Part shown: in pieces, positions 54,391 through 64,000 of the stretch
Position numbering within the stretch: position 1 is the stretch's first letter
Layout of the letters: each line of letters starts with the position of its first letter
Assembly: GCA_922989275.2 (NCBI GenBank)
Contig: OV277874.1
Span: forward strand, 19,146,154 to 19,210,153
Origin: Gari tellinella
Taxonomy: Eukaryota; Mollusca; Bivalvia; Cardiida; Psammobiidae
Direction of reading: 5' to 3'
DNA length: 64,000 nucleotides
Notes under the pieces: model-generated
Told to the model about the DNA's origin: nothing
Databases searched by the model: none
Seen by the model: only the letters and a program-made list of their open reading frames with translations
Position numbers and translations under genes: made by a program

Positions 54391-54493
54391 CAGGTTTACT
54401 GTACTTCCGCTGTCCTTTAGTACATTTATGGCCGTGGCATGATCTACATTCTCCAAGGACACTCCATTGACACTTAACACTCTGTCGTTGATC
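54391..54493 (-). CDS. TJP1: ZO exon E2: PDZ1, C-terminal half
   Basis: Encodes [16 protein letters not shown] and then [18 protein letters not shown]. This covers the PDZ1 strand carrying the NDRVLSVNG motif and the alpha-B helix whose His (in VDHA) is the class I ligand-contact position. The acceptor follows a good pyrimidine tract (TTTCTCTTTTGCTTCAG). The donor is GTAAGA at 54385-54390. A 37-40 bp minisatellite begins immediately past the donor. Length is 103 bp, phase 2 in and phase 0 out. Confidence 0.95.
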
Positions 54494-55068
54494 CTGAAGC
54501 AAAAGAGAAACATTAACCCATTACCCCATAAATACACCTTTTTATGCCTCTAATTTATTCTTAAACAGAAGAAAGTAAGTCCATTTTAGTCAGTAATGAA
54601 TGTGCAACATAAGTAAGTTTTTCTATATTTTAGCAGATGGTAGCTTAAAGCAGGCTGAAAGTAAAGCAGAATGTGCCTTACTTTCAACCTGCTTTAAGTG
54701 GTCACCTGTCTTCAAAACTAAAAACAGGCTATGGGGTAATGGGGTAATTTTTTGCCCGATTGACCCATTACCTAAAAGCCGCTAGTACACCTTTCACTCA
54801 TTCAACACGAAGTATCTCTTGTGGGTTATTAGGTTACCTTGTGGATCTTTTTAGCTACCAAAAACATGTGATAAGAAATTTTCAATAACAGTTGCAATTT
54901 TAGAACATTAACATCAGACTATCGTTACAGACAGCAAAATCCGAGCTCGAGATAAGAGGTGTATTTCAAAAATTAAAAATTGTCTCGAATCTAACAAGTA
55001 GTAACACAATAGTATATTTTTGGGGTGATAAAATGAGTGTGAAAAAGCTGGATTTGTTCTGTTTATTC

Positions 55069-56066
55069 CACAGGTACTTGACACATACTTTATTATCTAT
55101 TCCCCCCCCCCCCCCCCCCCTTTTTAAAAAAATCTTTTTTTTTTTACTATACTTCTATTATAGATACAAGGTAAACAGCGCAATTCAACACCTAGTCTTT
55201 ACTATCGACTTAAGCTGATGCTAAAATAGACTCGATCGCCGATATTCTCTTGTGGTACCCTCGGGAAATGATTAATTTATCAATATCTACTTTTTATTTC
55301 ATCAAATTCTGTCAAATAACGCCACAGTATGTGAATTATAACGAAAATAAGCATCAAAAAGTTTTATGTCGTTTTCATGGTACATAGCAACGAATGTACA
55401 TGTAGGGGTGATCTGTTATTTGTCCACAATAAACGGCCTGTGCCACTGGAACTTTCACCAAATATTATAAATCATCTTTAAATGAAATATTATCAGTTTA
55501 ATATAATTTACATAGAATGCAAAATTAAAAGAAACTTTACCTGTTTAATTTTGACCAATGAGATCGCTCCGTTCATTCAAAATGGCATTCACAATGAAAT
55601 GAGTCTTTCACTTGTCAATTTCATGCCAAATTACATGTATATTTCATATAGCTGATAGTGAAGAGGGTCATGTTCCGACACAAACGCGTTTGCTCTAATG
55701 AAATTAGGTGAAAGTTCCAGCCGTAAAGGCCGTTAAATGTGCAAACCGACTAGATTACCCCTTATTTTGGGCAATAAATTCTGTACCAAGAGAACGACAT
55801 AAAACTTTTTGATGCAAATTTTCGTTAAAATTCACGTACTGTGGCGTTATTTGACGGAATTTGATGAAATAAAAAGTAGAAATTGATAAATTAATCCTTT
55901 CCCGAGGATACCACAAGAGAATATCGGCGATCGAGTCTATTTTAGCATCAATTTAAGTGGATAGTAAAGACTAGGTGTCGAATTGCGCTGTTTTTTTTAA
56001 GGGGGGGGGGGGGGGGGGGGGGGGGGGGGTGTTAATAGATAATAAAGTATGTGTCAAGTACCTGTG
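55069..56066. mobile_element. Fold-back element, 998 bp, long inverted repeats
   Basis: Arms of about 400 bp (55069-55460 and about 55650-56066) are inverted copies. Termini CACAGGTACTTGACAC and GTGTCAAGTACCTGTG. Exact 8-bp duplication GTTTATTC at 55061-55068 and 56067-56074. It split a MITE-B. C and G homopolymers lie in the two arms. Confidence 0.92.
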
Positions 56067-56338
56067 GTTTATTCCCTCTAATCTGGAGACCTGAGCAAAA
56101 TATACTTAATAATAATTATAATAACAAATCAAAGATTTAAAACATGACAGAAACTCAATTAAATTCACATTTACTTAATTGACCGTGCAAATGTTAATAT
56201 ATCAATTCGTTTCTTTTTCATGACATATAAATTGATATGCACCCATCATGACTGGACAGGTTCAAGGACAATATCAACATTAAGACCATTATCCAATAAA
56301 TACACCTTTTCACACATTTAATTTATTCTTCCACTTAA

Positions 56339-56581
56339 CCCTTTGAACCCTAGTCCCGCATATAGGCGTCTTTTTCAAACAGTGTACATGTGAATAGTAC
56401 ACTTGTCCTGTGCAAACAGTGAAGACCCAGATCAGAGGGTTCCGAAAGGAGCCCTCTGATCAGGGTCTTCACTGTTTGTCATTATGCCAAACATTGACAA
56501 AAACAACCCTTAAAAGTCAGAAATGGCCCAGACTAAAATTGAAACTGTGATAGTCCATTTAAAGTTTTAGGGAGGAAAGAG
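56339..56581. mobile_element. MITE-C6 nested in MITE-A
   Basis: TTAA at 56335-56338 and 56582-56585. The MITE-A reads CCAC|TTAA before and TTAA|GAAAATAG after. Stem CAGTGAAGACCCAGATCAGA. Confidence 0.92.
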
Positions 56582-57121
56582 TTAAGAAAATAGCTTCACT
56601 TTATGCAGTCATGAATATGCACCATAAGAAATAATTTCTATATCCTAAATGATGGTAGCTTAAAGCAGGTTGAAAGTAAAGCAGAATGTGCCTTAATGCA
56701 CATTCTGCTTTACTTTCCACCTGCTTTAAGCGATCATCTTTATTTAAAACTAGAAACAGGCCATGGGGTAATGGGTTAAGACCATTATCCAATCATTTAA
56801 TATTGTTTGCTTTTATTACATTTGGTTAGCTGTGATTGGCTGTAAGTTTTGTTTCATAACTCCATGAAAAAAATAAAATTCAGGCCACACCTTGTCAGGA
56901 CTACTTTCTCTTAGTCCAACTGCTCTCCACAAGCGCTGCATGAAGCAGGACGCCAAATGACGTCATTGACGTTGACGTTACTGCAAAACAATGCCGCGTT
57001 TTGGCGGAAAATATATATGGCGGAGGGACTACAACCTACGTTTTAAAAGCTTTAAAAAGGAACATTCGCGTCAGATTCTCTATTTAACTACTTTCTTAAA
57101 TTCAGTAGTGATATTAAATTA

Positions 57122-57275
57122 TAAGGAATAATTCGGAATATTTATTGTATTCATGGAGGTATGAAAAAAAACCGGGTCACACTTTTGTATGAAACCTCTT
57201 CGCGGTTTCATACAGTGTGACCCGTTTTTTTTTTCATACCTCCATGAATACAATAAATATTCGAATTATTCCTTA
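57122..57275. repeat. Long inverted repeat, about 62-bp arms
   Basis: Arms TAAGGAATAATTCGGAATAT and its mirror enclose an inner stem GTATGAAACC/GGTTTCATAC. Confidence 0.88.
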
Positions 57276-57586
57276 AATAAATACTCCTTTTCACACATTC
57301 TATTTATTCCTTGATTTACTGCTTTAGTTCAATTTGCTTTAACCCATTACCCCATAAATACATGTACACCTTTTTACACCTTTTATTATATACCTACCGA
57401 TGATTTATAGAGATTTCTCAGTTAGATAAATTTCATATCGTCACTGTTGATATCATCACTACATGTAGTGATGATATCACTTTTTATGACGTCACGTCAT
57501 TATTAGTTTTGTGACGTAAATAATCAATTTTGTGTGGGTTTTTTTCTGTAAAGACGTCTTTAAAATATATATGTTAAATAAATAGA

Positions 57587-57736
57587 ATAATCAATTTCTT
57601 TGAATAGATATGAAAAATATATCACGAGAATGGGTTGTTATCTGGTTAAAAAACTCGTCCTGCGGACTTGTTTTTCAACCAGATAACAACCCATTCTCGT
57701 GATATATTTTTCATATCAATCCAAAGAAATTGATTA
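57587..57736. repeat. Long inverted repeat, about 70-bp arms
   Basis: Arms AATCAATTTCTTTGAATAGA through CCAGATAACAACCC with only a few mismatches, loop near CGTCCTGCGGAC. Confidence 0.88.
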
Positions 57737-58166
57737 TCCTTTATTTATTTATCATTCCACTGAAGAAGATACTTCAAATTTATACAGTCATAAATATGTT
57801 TCATGAGAAATATTTTCTATATCCCAGCTGATGGTGGCTTTAAGCAGAATGAAAGAAAAGCAGAATGCACGTTCTGCTTTATATACTTTCAACTTGCTTT
57901 AAGTGGTTACTTCTCTTCAAAACTAGAAACAGGCTAGGGGGTAAAGGGTTACCCGTGTTCACCAAAAGGATTCTTTCATGCTGATATATTGGATTAGTCC
58001 TTTTTCGATGTAAGGGGCACTTGATTTTTCATTTCGCTTTATATTGATTTTCCTATCAGCAAAAGTATAGACTCTGATCAGACACTGCATTATGCAGAGT
58101 CTGATCAGAGTCTACACTGTTTGCCTATGTCCCTTTTTATTATACCGTGCTAGGCACCAATGGGTT

Positions 58167-58432
58167 AACCCATTACCCCATAAATACACCTTTTTACGCC
58201 ATTAATTTATTCATCCACTGAAAAAAATACTTCAAATTTATACAGCTATGAATTGTATCATAAGAAATATTTTCTATGTTCTGGCAGATGGTAGCTTAAA
58301 GCTTGCTGAAAGTAAAGCAGAATGTGCCTTAAGGCACATTCTGCTTTACTTTCAACCTGCTTTAAGTGGCCACCTGTCTTCAAATCTAGAAACAGGCTAC
58401 CGGCATGGGGTAATGGGTTAAACTAAGGTTAA
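58167..58432. mobile_element. MITE-A, full-length
   Basis: TTAACCCATTACCCCATAAA to GCATGGGGTAATGGGTTAA; stem AGCAGAATGTGCC, loop TTAA. Confidence 0.88.
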
Positions 58433-59932
58433 AGGGTTGAAGAATTCAAACTAAGGCTAGAAAGAGGCTATGGGGTAAAGGCACAAAATCTTTGCTCTCA
58501 TCATATTGACATATTCATAGGGCTCCTAGGTAAGGGGGGTACATGTACTCCAAAACCTAAAATCTTTTTTTTTGCTTAAAACCATATGGTGTCACTACTC
58601 ATTAGAATCGTGAAGAGACGATTTTAATGAATAGTTACAAGTAGCACCATAAGATTTGGTGTTCAAATGAGCGAGAAAATGTTGGCTTTATTCAGTCTAT
58701 TCCACCTTATCTGGAGCCCAATATAATAATAATATATATATAACAGATACATGTTTGTATCCAAAATGGTTTAAATGCCCCATGCAGCCATACAGCCTAC
58801 TCACTTTCTGTGACATTTATCCATAGTTGTCGTTTGATCCGGTGGATACTTGTAACTAGCTTAAAATTCCCGTACATCTGACTCCCAAAGAATGTTTGTA
58901 GCTAATGTCAATAGCTGGAGAGTTTGATAGGCTATAAATACACACTGTTAACCCCTAACTTATTAAAACACCTTTTTACACCTTTAACCCATTACCCCAT
59001 AAATATGCCTTTTTACGCCTTTAATTTAATCCTCCACTGAAGCAATTGACCATAGATACTTTACTAAATCCATGTCCATTTTTTTTTGTAAAAACACAAT
59101 ATTCATAATGCATTCACAAAGACATAATAATCCTTTCCGAATATACTATACAAACAATCCTTTTCAATCCTGTATAAAATAATTTCCGACAGTTATTTTG
59201 TCAGCCTTAAAAAATCTTAAATTCTTTTAACTGATTTCAACCTTAAGTTTTGCAAATATTAAATCTGAGCAATAAACAGTTAGGATCCAGATCAGGCCTG
59301 ATCTGGATTCAAACTGTTAACAATTATCACCAAACATTTGAGTAAATTTGCAAGCATACAAAATAAGTTGAGAATTGTAATACTCCATATTCCACAGAGA
59401 CAGAATGAGGTGGTTATGGTGACCAGTGGGTGGGGTAACACTCAGACCCCTCGTCAACATTCCTATAGGGTTTATGTCCAGGGCCTGGAATGCTGGTATA
59501 CTCCATCACTGTCAGAGGAAATTACCAGGCAAAACTTAACTGTGCTCTCTAACATTCAGTGAAGATCAAAGAATGCTTTAAAATCTGGTGAATGTTTGAC
59601 CGTGTCTAGTTTTGAAAATAGGTGACTACTTAAAGCAGGTTGAAAGTAAAGCAGAATGCACCTTAAGTGCATTCTGCTTTACTTTCAGCCTGCTTTAAGC
59701 TACTACCTGCTAGAATAAAGAAAATATTCCTTATGATATATATTCATAACTGTATAAAGTGGAACTATTTTCCTCAGTGCAGAAATAAATTAAAGACGTA
59801 AAAAGGTGTATTTATGGGGTAATGGGTAATGGCACTTCTATGCGTAACTTTGTAAATGAACTTGAATTATTTAGATCTGGATCCCAAATGTTCACAAAGG
59901 CAAGGCAAGAAGTGCCTGATAACGAAACTTAC

Positions 59933-60057
59933 TGTAGTTTCCCCTCTGCGGGTCCAGCCTTGAGGACATCAGAAATGGCTATGGACGGGTCCCCGTTGGC
60001 AAAGTGAGGATTGTCTCGGCCTCCGCTTACAGCAATACCAAACCCAAAGCCTGGAAC
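59933..60057 (-). CDS. TJP1: ZO exon E1: PDZ1, N-terminal half
   Basis: Encodes [19 protein letters not shown] followed by a segment ending [13 protein letters not shown] is the carboxylate-binding loop of PDZ1, and GRDNPHF is a ZO1-type strand B-C signature. The acceptor is TTTACAG just above 60057 and the donor is GTAAGT at 59927-59932. The exon starts in phase 0 and leaves CA, completed by the first G of E2. In other ZO proteins a short N-terminal exon ending near 'TLHR' precedes this one; I could not find it upstream. Confidence 0.95.
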
Positions 60058-61883
60058 CTGTAAATATAACGACGACACATTTATAACAGTATGTGAAATC
60101 CAAACCAAAAGGTTCAAGTTTATATCATTGACTTGTCATGACATTTTAAATGGACCTTCCTCTTTTTCTATTTTTGTATTCTAGCAGATGATAGCTTAAA
60201 GCACTAAATGAAACAAAATAATTCATTAATGCTACCCAATACAGCAAGATGTAAGTAAAAACAGAAAGCTAAGGAGCTTTAGCAGTATCCTGCCTTATAT
60301 TATAAACATAGTTGGAAGTAGAAGTGATTTGCACCTATGCCAATACCCTGGCCCCTCCGTAACAATGCAATAACACTGGCCCTTTACCCAATAGCCTGTT
60401 TCTAAGATTTCCAAATTTTCTATTTTTCAAGCCTTAAGGTGCATTCTGCTTTACTTTCAGCCTGCTTTAAGCTATCATCTGCTAGAATACAAAAAGATTT
60501 CCGATAATACATGTACATATTTATGACTGAGTAAATTGGAGCTCTTTTCTTCAGTGGAGAAATAATTCTATGGAGCCTGGAATTTAGGATGAACCATAGT
60601 GTAGATCATTATGCCATAGATCCCATAGTGACTATTATTCTGCATCCCAATGGTATAAAATGCTTTTATGTGATGGCTTGCAGAGTCTATTATTTCAAAG
60701 TTCAAATGCTTCAATACCAGATGTGGAAAAAACCCACAATTGTTTGGCAGAATCAGTATTAACCCCTTTCACATCTGTAGGCAACTTAACCCATTACCCC
60801 ATACATTAAAATGCCTTTTTACGCCTTTGATTTACTCCTCCAGTTAGGAAAACAGTTCTTATTTATGCAGTTATGAACATGTGCCAATGAAATTGTTTCT
60901 ATACTCTAGCAGATGGTAGCTCAAAGCAGGTTGAAAGTAAAGCAGAATGCGCCTTAAGGCCCATTCTGCTTTACTTTTAACCTGCTTCGAGTGGTCTCTT
61001 GTCTTCAAAATTAGAAACAGGCTATGGGTATGATAATAGATTAAGTTGACTTTGCGAACAATATGGATCCTAATCAAAACTAGAAATGTGTTTGTAAAAC
61101 ATGGATGCCCAATCGTATGCTTGAACCTATCAGCAATTTAACACTGTCTACAACTGATCTGCCGCAAAAACTTGACCGTAAGGTCATCGAGGTCAAGGTC
61201 ATTAAACTGATGCAACATGCTGTGCTCATTGGGATGCATAAGCATGTGAAGTTGTGTGGTCATAGTTACTAGCTATACACGTTTAAGCTATTAGCTACTA
61301 CAATATGCAAAATATTTCTTATGGCGAATATTGATGACTTTATGAAGTATTTTCTAGTGGAGGAATAAACCAAGGGCTTAAAAAGGCCTATTTATGGGGG
61401 TAATGGGTTGATGCATGGTCAGGAATTAAAATGCAGACACTGCCAGGTCTCATATCTCTCACACCCATTTCCATAAACAACCACATCCTAATTGACACAT
61501 TTGTATTAATTATTGAAAGTGATACACAATGCTGGGCCAATTAACCCACACTATGCGGGAACCGAATATATACACCAATTTACAAACAGTGTAGACCCAG
61601 AACATAGGGCTCCGAAAGGAGCCCTCTGATCTGGGTCTACACTGTTTGTCATTCTTTTGACTATTATGGAAATAAAATCCTCTTGAATCTGGTCGTTAAT
61701 TGGTAAATTGTTTGAAAACTGGAATCATTAATTGGAAAAGTCAACATCGTTAGGGTTCATATAATTGCCATTTGTTTATCAGACGGGAAATTTGTTTATC
61801 CTTAAGTGGTCGGAGTTTATCAACAGACTGGCCGGATTGAGACATCCCATATGGACACAGTCAGGATAAGCTAGTACAGTCTA

Positions 61884-62061
61884 CAGGGCTCCAGATAAGA
61901 GGGAGTAAACTGAACAAATTCAATTTTTTCAAAGTTTTTACCAAATCCTATAGTGTTACTACTCATTATTATTAGAATCGTCTCGTCGTAGTGACACCAT
62001 AGTGTTTAATGGTGAAATAACGATTTTAGTTTTTGAAATACTCCCTTTATCTGGAGCCCTG
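61884..62061. mobile_element. MITE-B
   Basis: CAGGGCTCCAGATAAGAGGG to CTTTATCTGGAGCCCTG; AGTCTA borders both sides. Confidence 0.85.
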
Positions 62062-62134
62062 AGTCTATCCCATCGTGAGTGTCTAATGAATATGCAATGC
62101 TCCTCGCAGCCACCTGCATTTAACCCATTACCCC

Positions 62135-62360
62135 ATCCCTGAAACCTAAAATGGACAATTCCAGTTTCCATTTAAGTCTAGTCCATTTCTGACTTTTAAG
62201 GATTGTTTTTGTCACTGTTTGGCAAACAGTGAAGACCCTGATCAGAGGGCTCCTATGAGCCCTCTGATCAGGGTCTTCACTGTTTGCATAGGACAAGTGT
62301 ACTATTCACAGGTACACTGTTTGCAAAGGAGGCCAATATGCGGGAATAGGGTTCAAAGGG
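62135..62360. mobile_element. MITE-C7 fused to a MITE-A start
   Basis: TTAACCCATTACCCCAT of MITE-A passes directly into TCCCTGAAACC of MITE-C; right TTAA at 62361-62364. Stem CAGTGAAGACCCTGATCAGA. Confidence 0.8.
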
Positions 62361-63192
62361 TTAACTCATTACCCCATATACACCTTGATATGATATGCTT
62401 AAACCATTACCCTCATAGACTGTTTCTATTAATGAACACACCGGGGTTCGAATTTAAGCTCGCATACTCGCAAAATGCGAGTGGAATTTGTAAATTGCGA
62501 GTGATTTTTCAACAAACTCGCAAAAAAATGCGAGTACGGTTTTTCGGACAGCTAAACACAGTATAGCGTCTGTAAGGCTATGCTCGGTTTATTCCGTAGC
62601 ATTTCGAGTGGCGGAAATGGACGAGAAGACAAGCGAATACTTTTCGTAAGCCAATCATAGCTTCTCGGGCAGTTTCAACCTCTTTTTTGTCTGTAAGAAT
62701 GACGTAATGACGGACTTTCCCAATTCTCATTGGCTAATGAAACGCGCACTTTGCTACTTCGGAGTTCCGATGTGTAAACAATTCTTATCACAGAGTCTGA
62801 GACTCAACAACCGAAACCGTTCTCCAAAGACGAGGCCATTTAAAAGACTCGCGCGAGTACAAGTATACTTCTAATTCTACTGTGACATACTGTTTATTAA
62901 CCACAGCCCTGAAATATACGACCAGTGAAAAAACGTTTGTATCGTAGACGGATTGGCAATCTAAACCTGACCTAATTTTCGAGTAATGAAATCGTGTGCG
63001 GTCTGCCTAGTGCATACAGCATGCATTCTCCCCAATATTATAAAATGTAAGAAAAATACTCCTTTGGTATGTACACATAGATATGAAAATCAAGCTGTAA
63101 CCACAAATGTACAACTATGAAATACACGAAAAATAGGTAGATCGTATTTGATTACTACACGTCTGTGTCAGGTTAAAAGTTAAAACAAATAC

Positions 63193-63285
63193 AGTAAAAC
63201 CTGTCTTAAGCAGCCAGTGAAGGGAAGCAGCCAAATTGGCTGCTTAAGACAGGTGACCGCTTAATCCAGGGGCAAGAAAAATGAC
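63193..63285 (+). mobile_element. Tigger-type terminal repeat, single end
   Basis: TA then CAGTAAAACCTGTCTTAAGC, followed by an internal inverted copy (GGCTGCTTAAGACAGGTGAC). The other end is not in the window; the element may run past 64000. Confidence 0.65.
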
Positions 63286-63351
63286 TACTATTTTGAAAAC
63301 GGTCACGGTTTCGTTTCGCTATTCATTCCTATTTAAAAAGTCAACAACATA

Positions 63352-63585
63352 TTAAAAGTCCTCAAACTCATACAGAAGTGTATGACCAGTACACTTTTTG
63401 ATTATAGAAACAACATTGACAAGAGCATCAGTTACTCGGCGTCTGATCTCCATATCAACATGTGCTGGTATTACTGGTAACTTAATGTTCATTTTCAGAA
63501 AATGGAATACAGTAGAATCTATATGTTGTTTCATTACACTTACGTTTGTACACGTATTTTTCTGCGCCACGGAGGCAGAATCCAT
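63352..63585 (-). CDS. Unidentified 77-codon open frame
   Basis: MDSASVAQKNTCTNVSVMKQ, then MNIKLPVIPAHVDMEIRRRV and LVNVVSIIKKCTGHTLLYEF. I do not recognise the family. The C-terminal half looks helical and non-repetitive, unlike the MITE frames. Upstream (63800-63840, minus sense) are ATGCAAAT and CCAATCA, octamer and CCAAT-like strings. It could be a small gene, a 5' exon, or part of the Tigger-type element starting at 63193. Confidence 0.3.
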   Translation of the reverse strand: MDSASVAQKNTCTNVSVMKQHIDSTVFHFLKMNIKLPVIPAHVDMEIRRRVTDALVNVVSIIKKCTGHTLLYEFEDF

Positions 63586-64000
63586 GTGCGAGTGTCTACG
63601 GATTTTCCGGAGCTCATTTAAACTTTAAAATTTACAAATGTTGTCAAACGTACTTTCAAGTCAGCATTAGAGATTAAAAGTCAAAAATCGGTCGACCATT
63701 TTGTTCAGTTCTGATTGTTGTCGAGGGAATTAATTGCAGGATGGGAAATTTAACACCGCTATTTTTACACTGGGGGAACACCCCAGCATCCTCGAATTAC
63801 GCAAGTTTTGATTGGTGGATAGTATTCATTTGCATAATAACGCGAGATTTTCTCCGAAGTCACTAAATCTAATTTTAGTGATGTACATTACACATAAGAA
63901 CGACGCGGGCCGTGTAATTGACAATTAATTAAACAGTTTGATACCAGTGGCATATGCTGTGTTATTTAGGCGGTAATTAAGAGTGACACGTTCGACAGAA

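Larger units (their letters stand above)
54494..59932. other. Intron E1-E2 contents
   Basis: MITE-A (54514-54750), MITE-B split by a fold-back element (about 54940-56095), MITE-A split by MITE-C6 (56280-56780), unknown DNA (56800-57120), long inverted repeats (57122-57275, 57587-57736), MITE-A parts (57335-57960), hairpin element (58060-58165), MITE-A (58167-58432), MITE-B (58517-58720) and MITE-A pieces (58966-59045, 59570-59828). No exon seen. Confidence 0.7.
4684..60057 (-). other. TJP1: ZO/TJP family tight-junction scaffold gene, partial, 28 exons in window
   Basis: This is a membrane-associated guanylate kinase homologue of the zonula occludens family. ZO proteins sit under the plasma membrane at cell-cell junctions, bind claudin-type tails through PDZ domains and link them to actin. 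The concatenated exons give PDZ1, PDZ2, PDZ3, SH3, GUK-like and a long disordered tail, which is the ZO order. All 28 exons carry AG acceptors and GT donors, and the codon phase is unbroken from E1 to E28 (4196 nt). The gene is open at both ends: no N-terminal exon is seen above 60057, and no ZU5-coding exon below 4684. Introns are packed with MITEs. The family call is secure. Orthology to vertebrate ZO-1 rather than ZO-2 or ZO-3 is nominal, because invertebrates usually have a single ZO gene. Confidence 0.95.
60058..64000. other. Sequence upstream of E1
   Basis: MITE-A fragments (60370-60560, 60788-61045, 61283-61410), hairpin element (about 61555-61660), MITE-B (61884-62061), an A/C chimera (62120-62360), a segment with GCGAGT/ACTCGC words (62440-62560), low-repeat DNA (62570-63190) and a Tigger-type end (63193). 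No short ZO N-terminal exon found. Confidence 0.6.

Noticed and set aside
60058..64000. Searched for the ZO N-terminal exon
   Set aside because: No short frame ending like TLHR with a phase-0 donor was found; the first intron probably extends past the window.

Overview
The window looks like intronic and exonic DNA from an animal, most likely a bivalve mollusc. The evidence is one intron-rich gene with GT-AG splice sites, very AT-rich introns, and a dense load of short hairpin transposons. Bivalve-type repeats are also present: pearl-like elements ending in a GGAC microsatellite, and a GAGGGCCATGG repeat at 32.68 kb. The species assignment is an inference.

One gene fills the window on the minus strand: a tight-junction/MAGUK scaffold of the zonula occludens (ZO, TJP, polychaetoid) family. 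I read 28 exons between 60057 and 4684. They total 4196 coding bases (about 1398 codons), and every neighbouring pair is phase-compatible. In gene order they encode PDZ1 (E1-E2), a basic linker (E3), PDZ2 (E4-E5), a Pro/Tyr/Asp linker (E6-E7), PDZ3 (E8-E9), SH3 (E10), a basic hinge (E11), a guanylate-kinase-like (GUK) domain without a P-loop (E12-E16), and a long Ser/Pro/Tyr/Gln-rich tail (E17-E28). The short N-terminal exon before PDZ1 and the exons after E28, where a ZU5 domain is expected, are not visible and probably lie outside.

Nearly everything else is transposon. Labels used below: MITE-A, TTAA-flanked with termini like CCCATTACCCCATA (piggyBac-like). MITE-B, CAGGGCTCCAGATAAG termini with 5-8 bp target duplications (hAT-like). 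MITE-C and MITE-F, TTAA-flanked. MITE-D, TA-flanked with CAGTGGAGAA termini. Family G, GGGCCCGTTTCATAAAAC termini. Family H, a TTAA-type relative. Family M, TA-flanked with CAGTCGAACTTCGATATC termini. Larger elements are a Tigger/pogo relic (45677-47369), a hAT relic (23684-24384), a fold-back element (55069-56066), a 1.1 kb inverted-repeat element (52527-53653) and three pearl-like elements.

The most unusual feature is how often this gene's splice-site regions have been copied locally. The PDZ2 acceptor is in a nine-copy, exactly 76-bp tandem array. The GUK exon donor is in a four-copy composite with MITE-B. Acceptors of four other exons are duplicated once. One exon appears to take its 5' splice site from a MITE-B end. 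Three minisatellites start close beside splice donors. Several unrelated MITE families also share a related central hairpin that starts CAAACAG and contains GATCAG.
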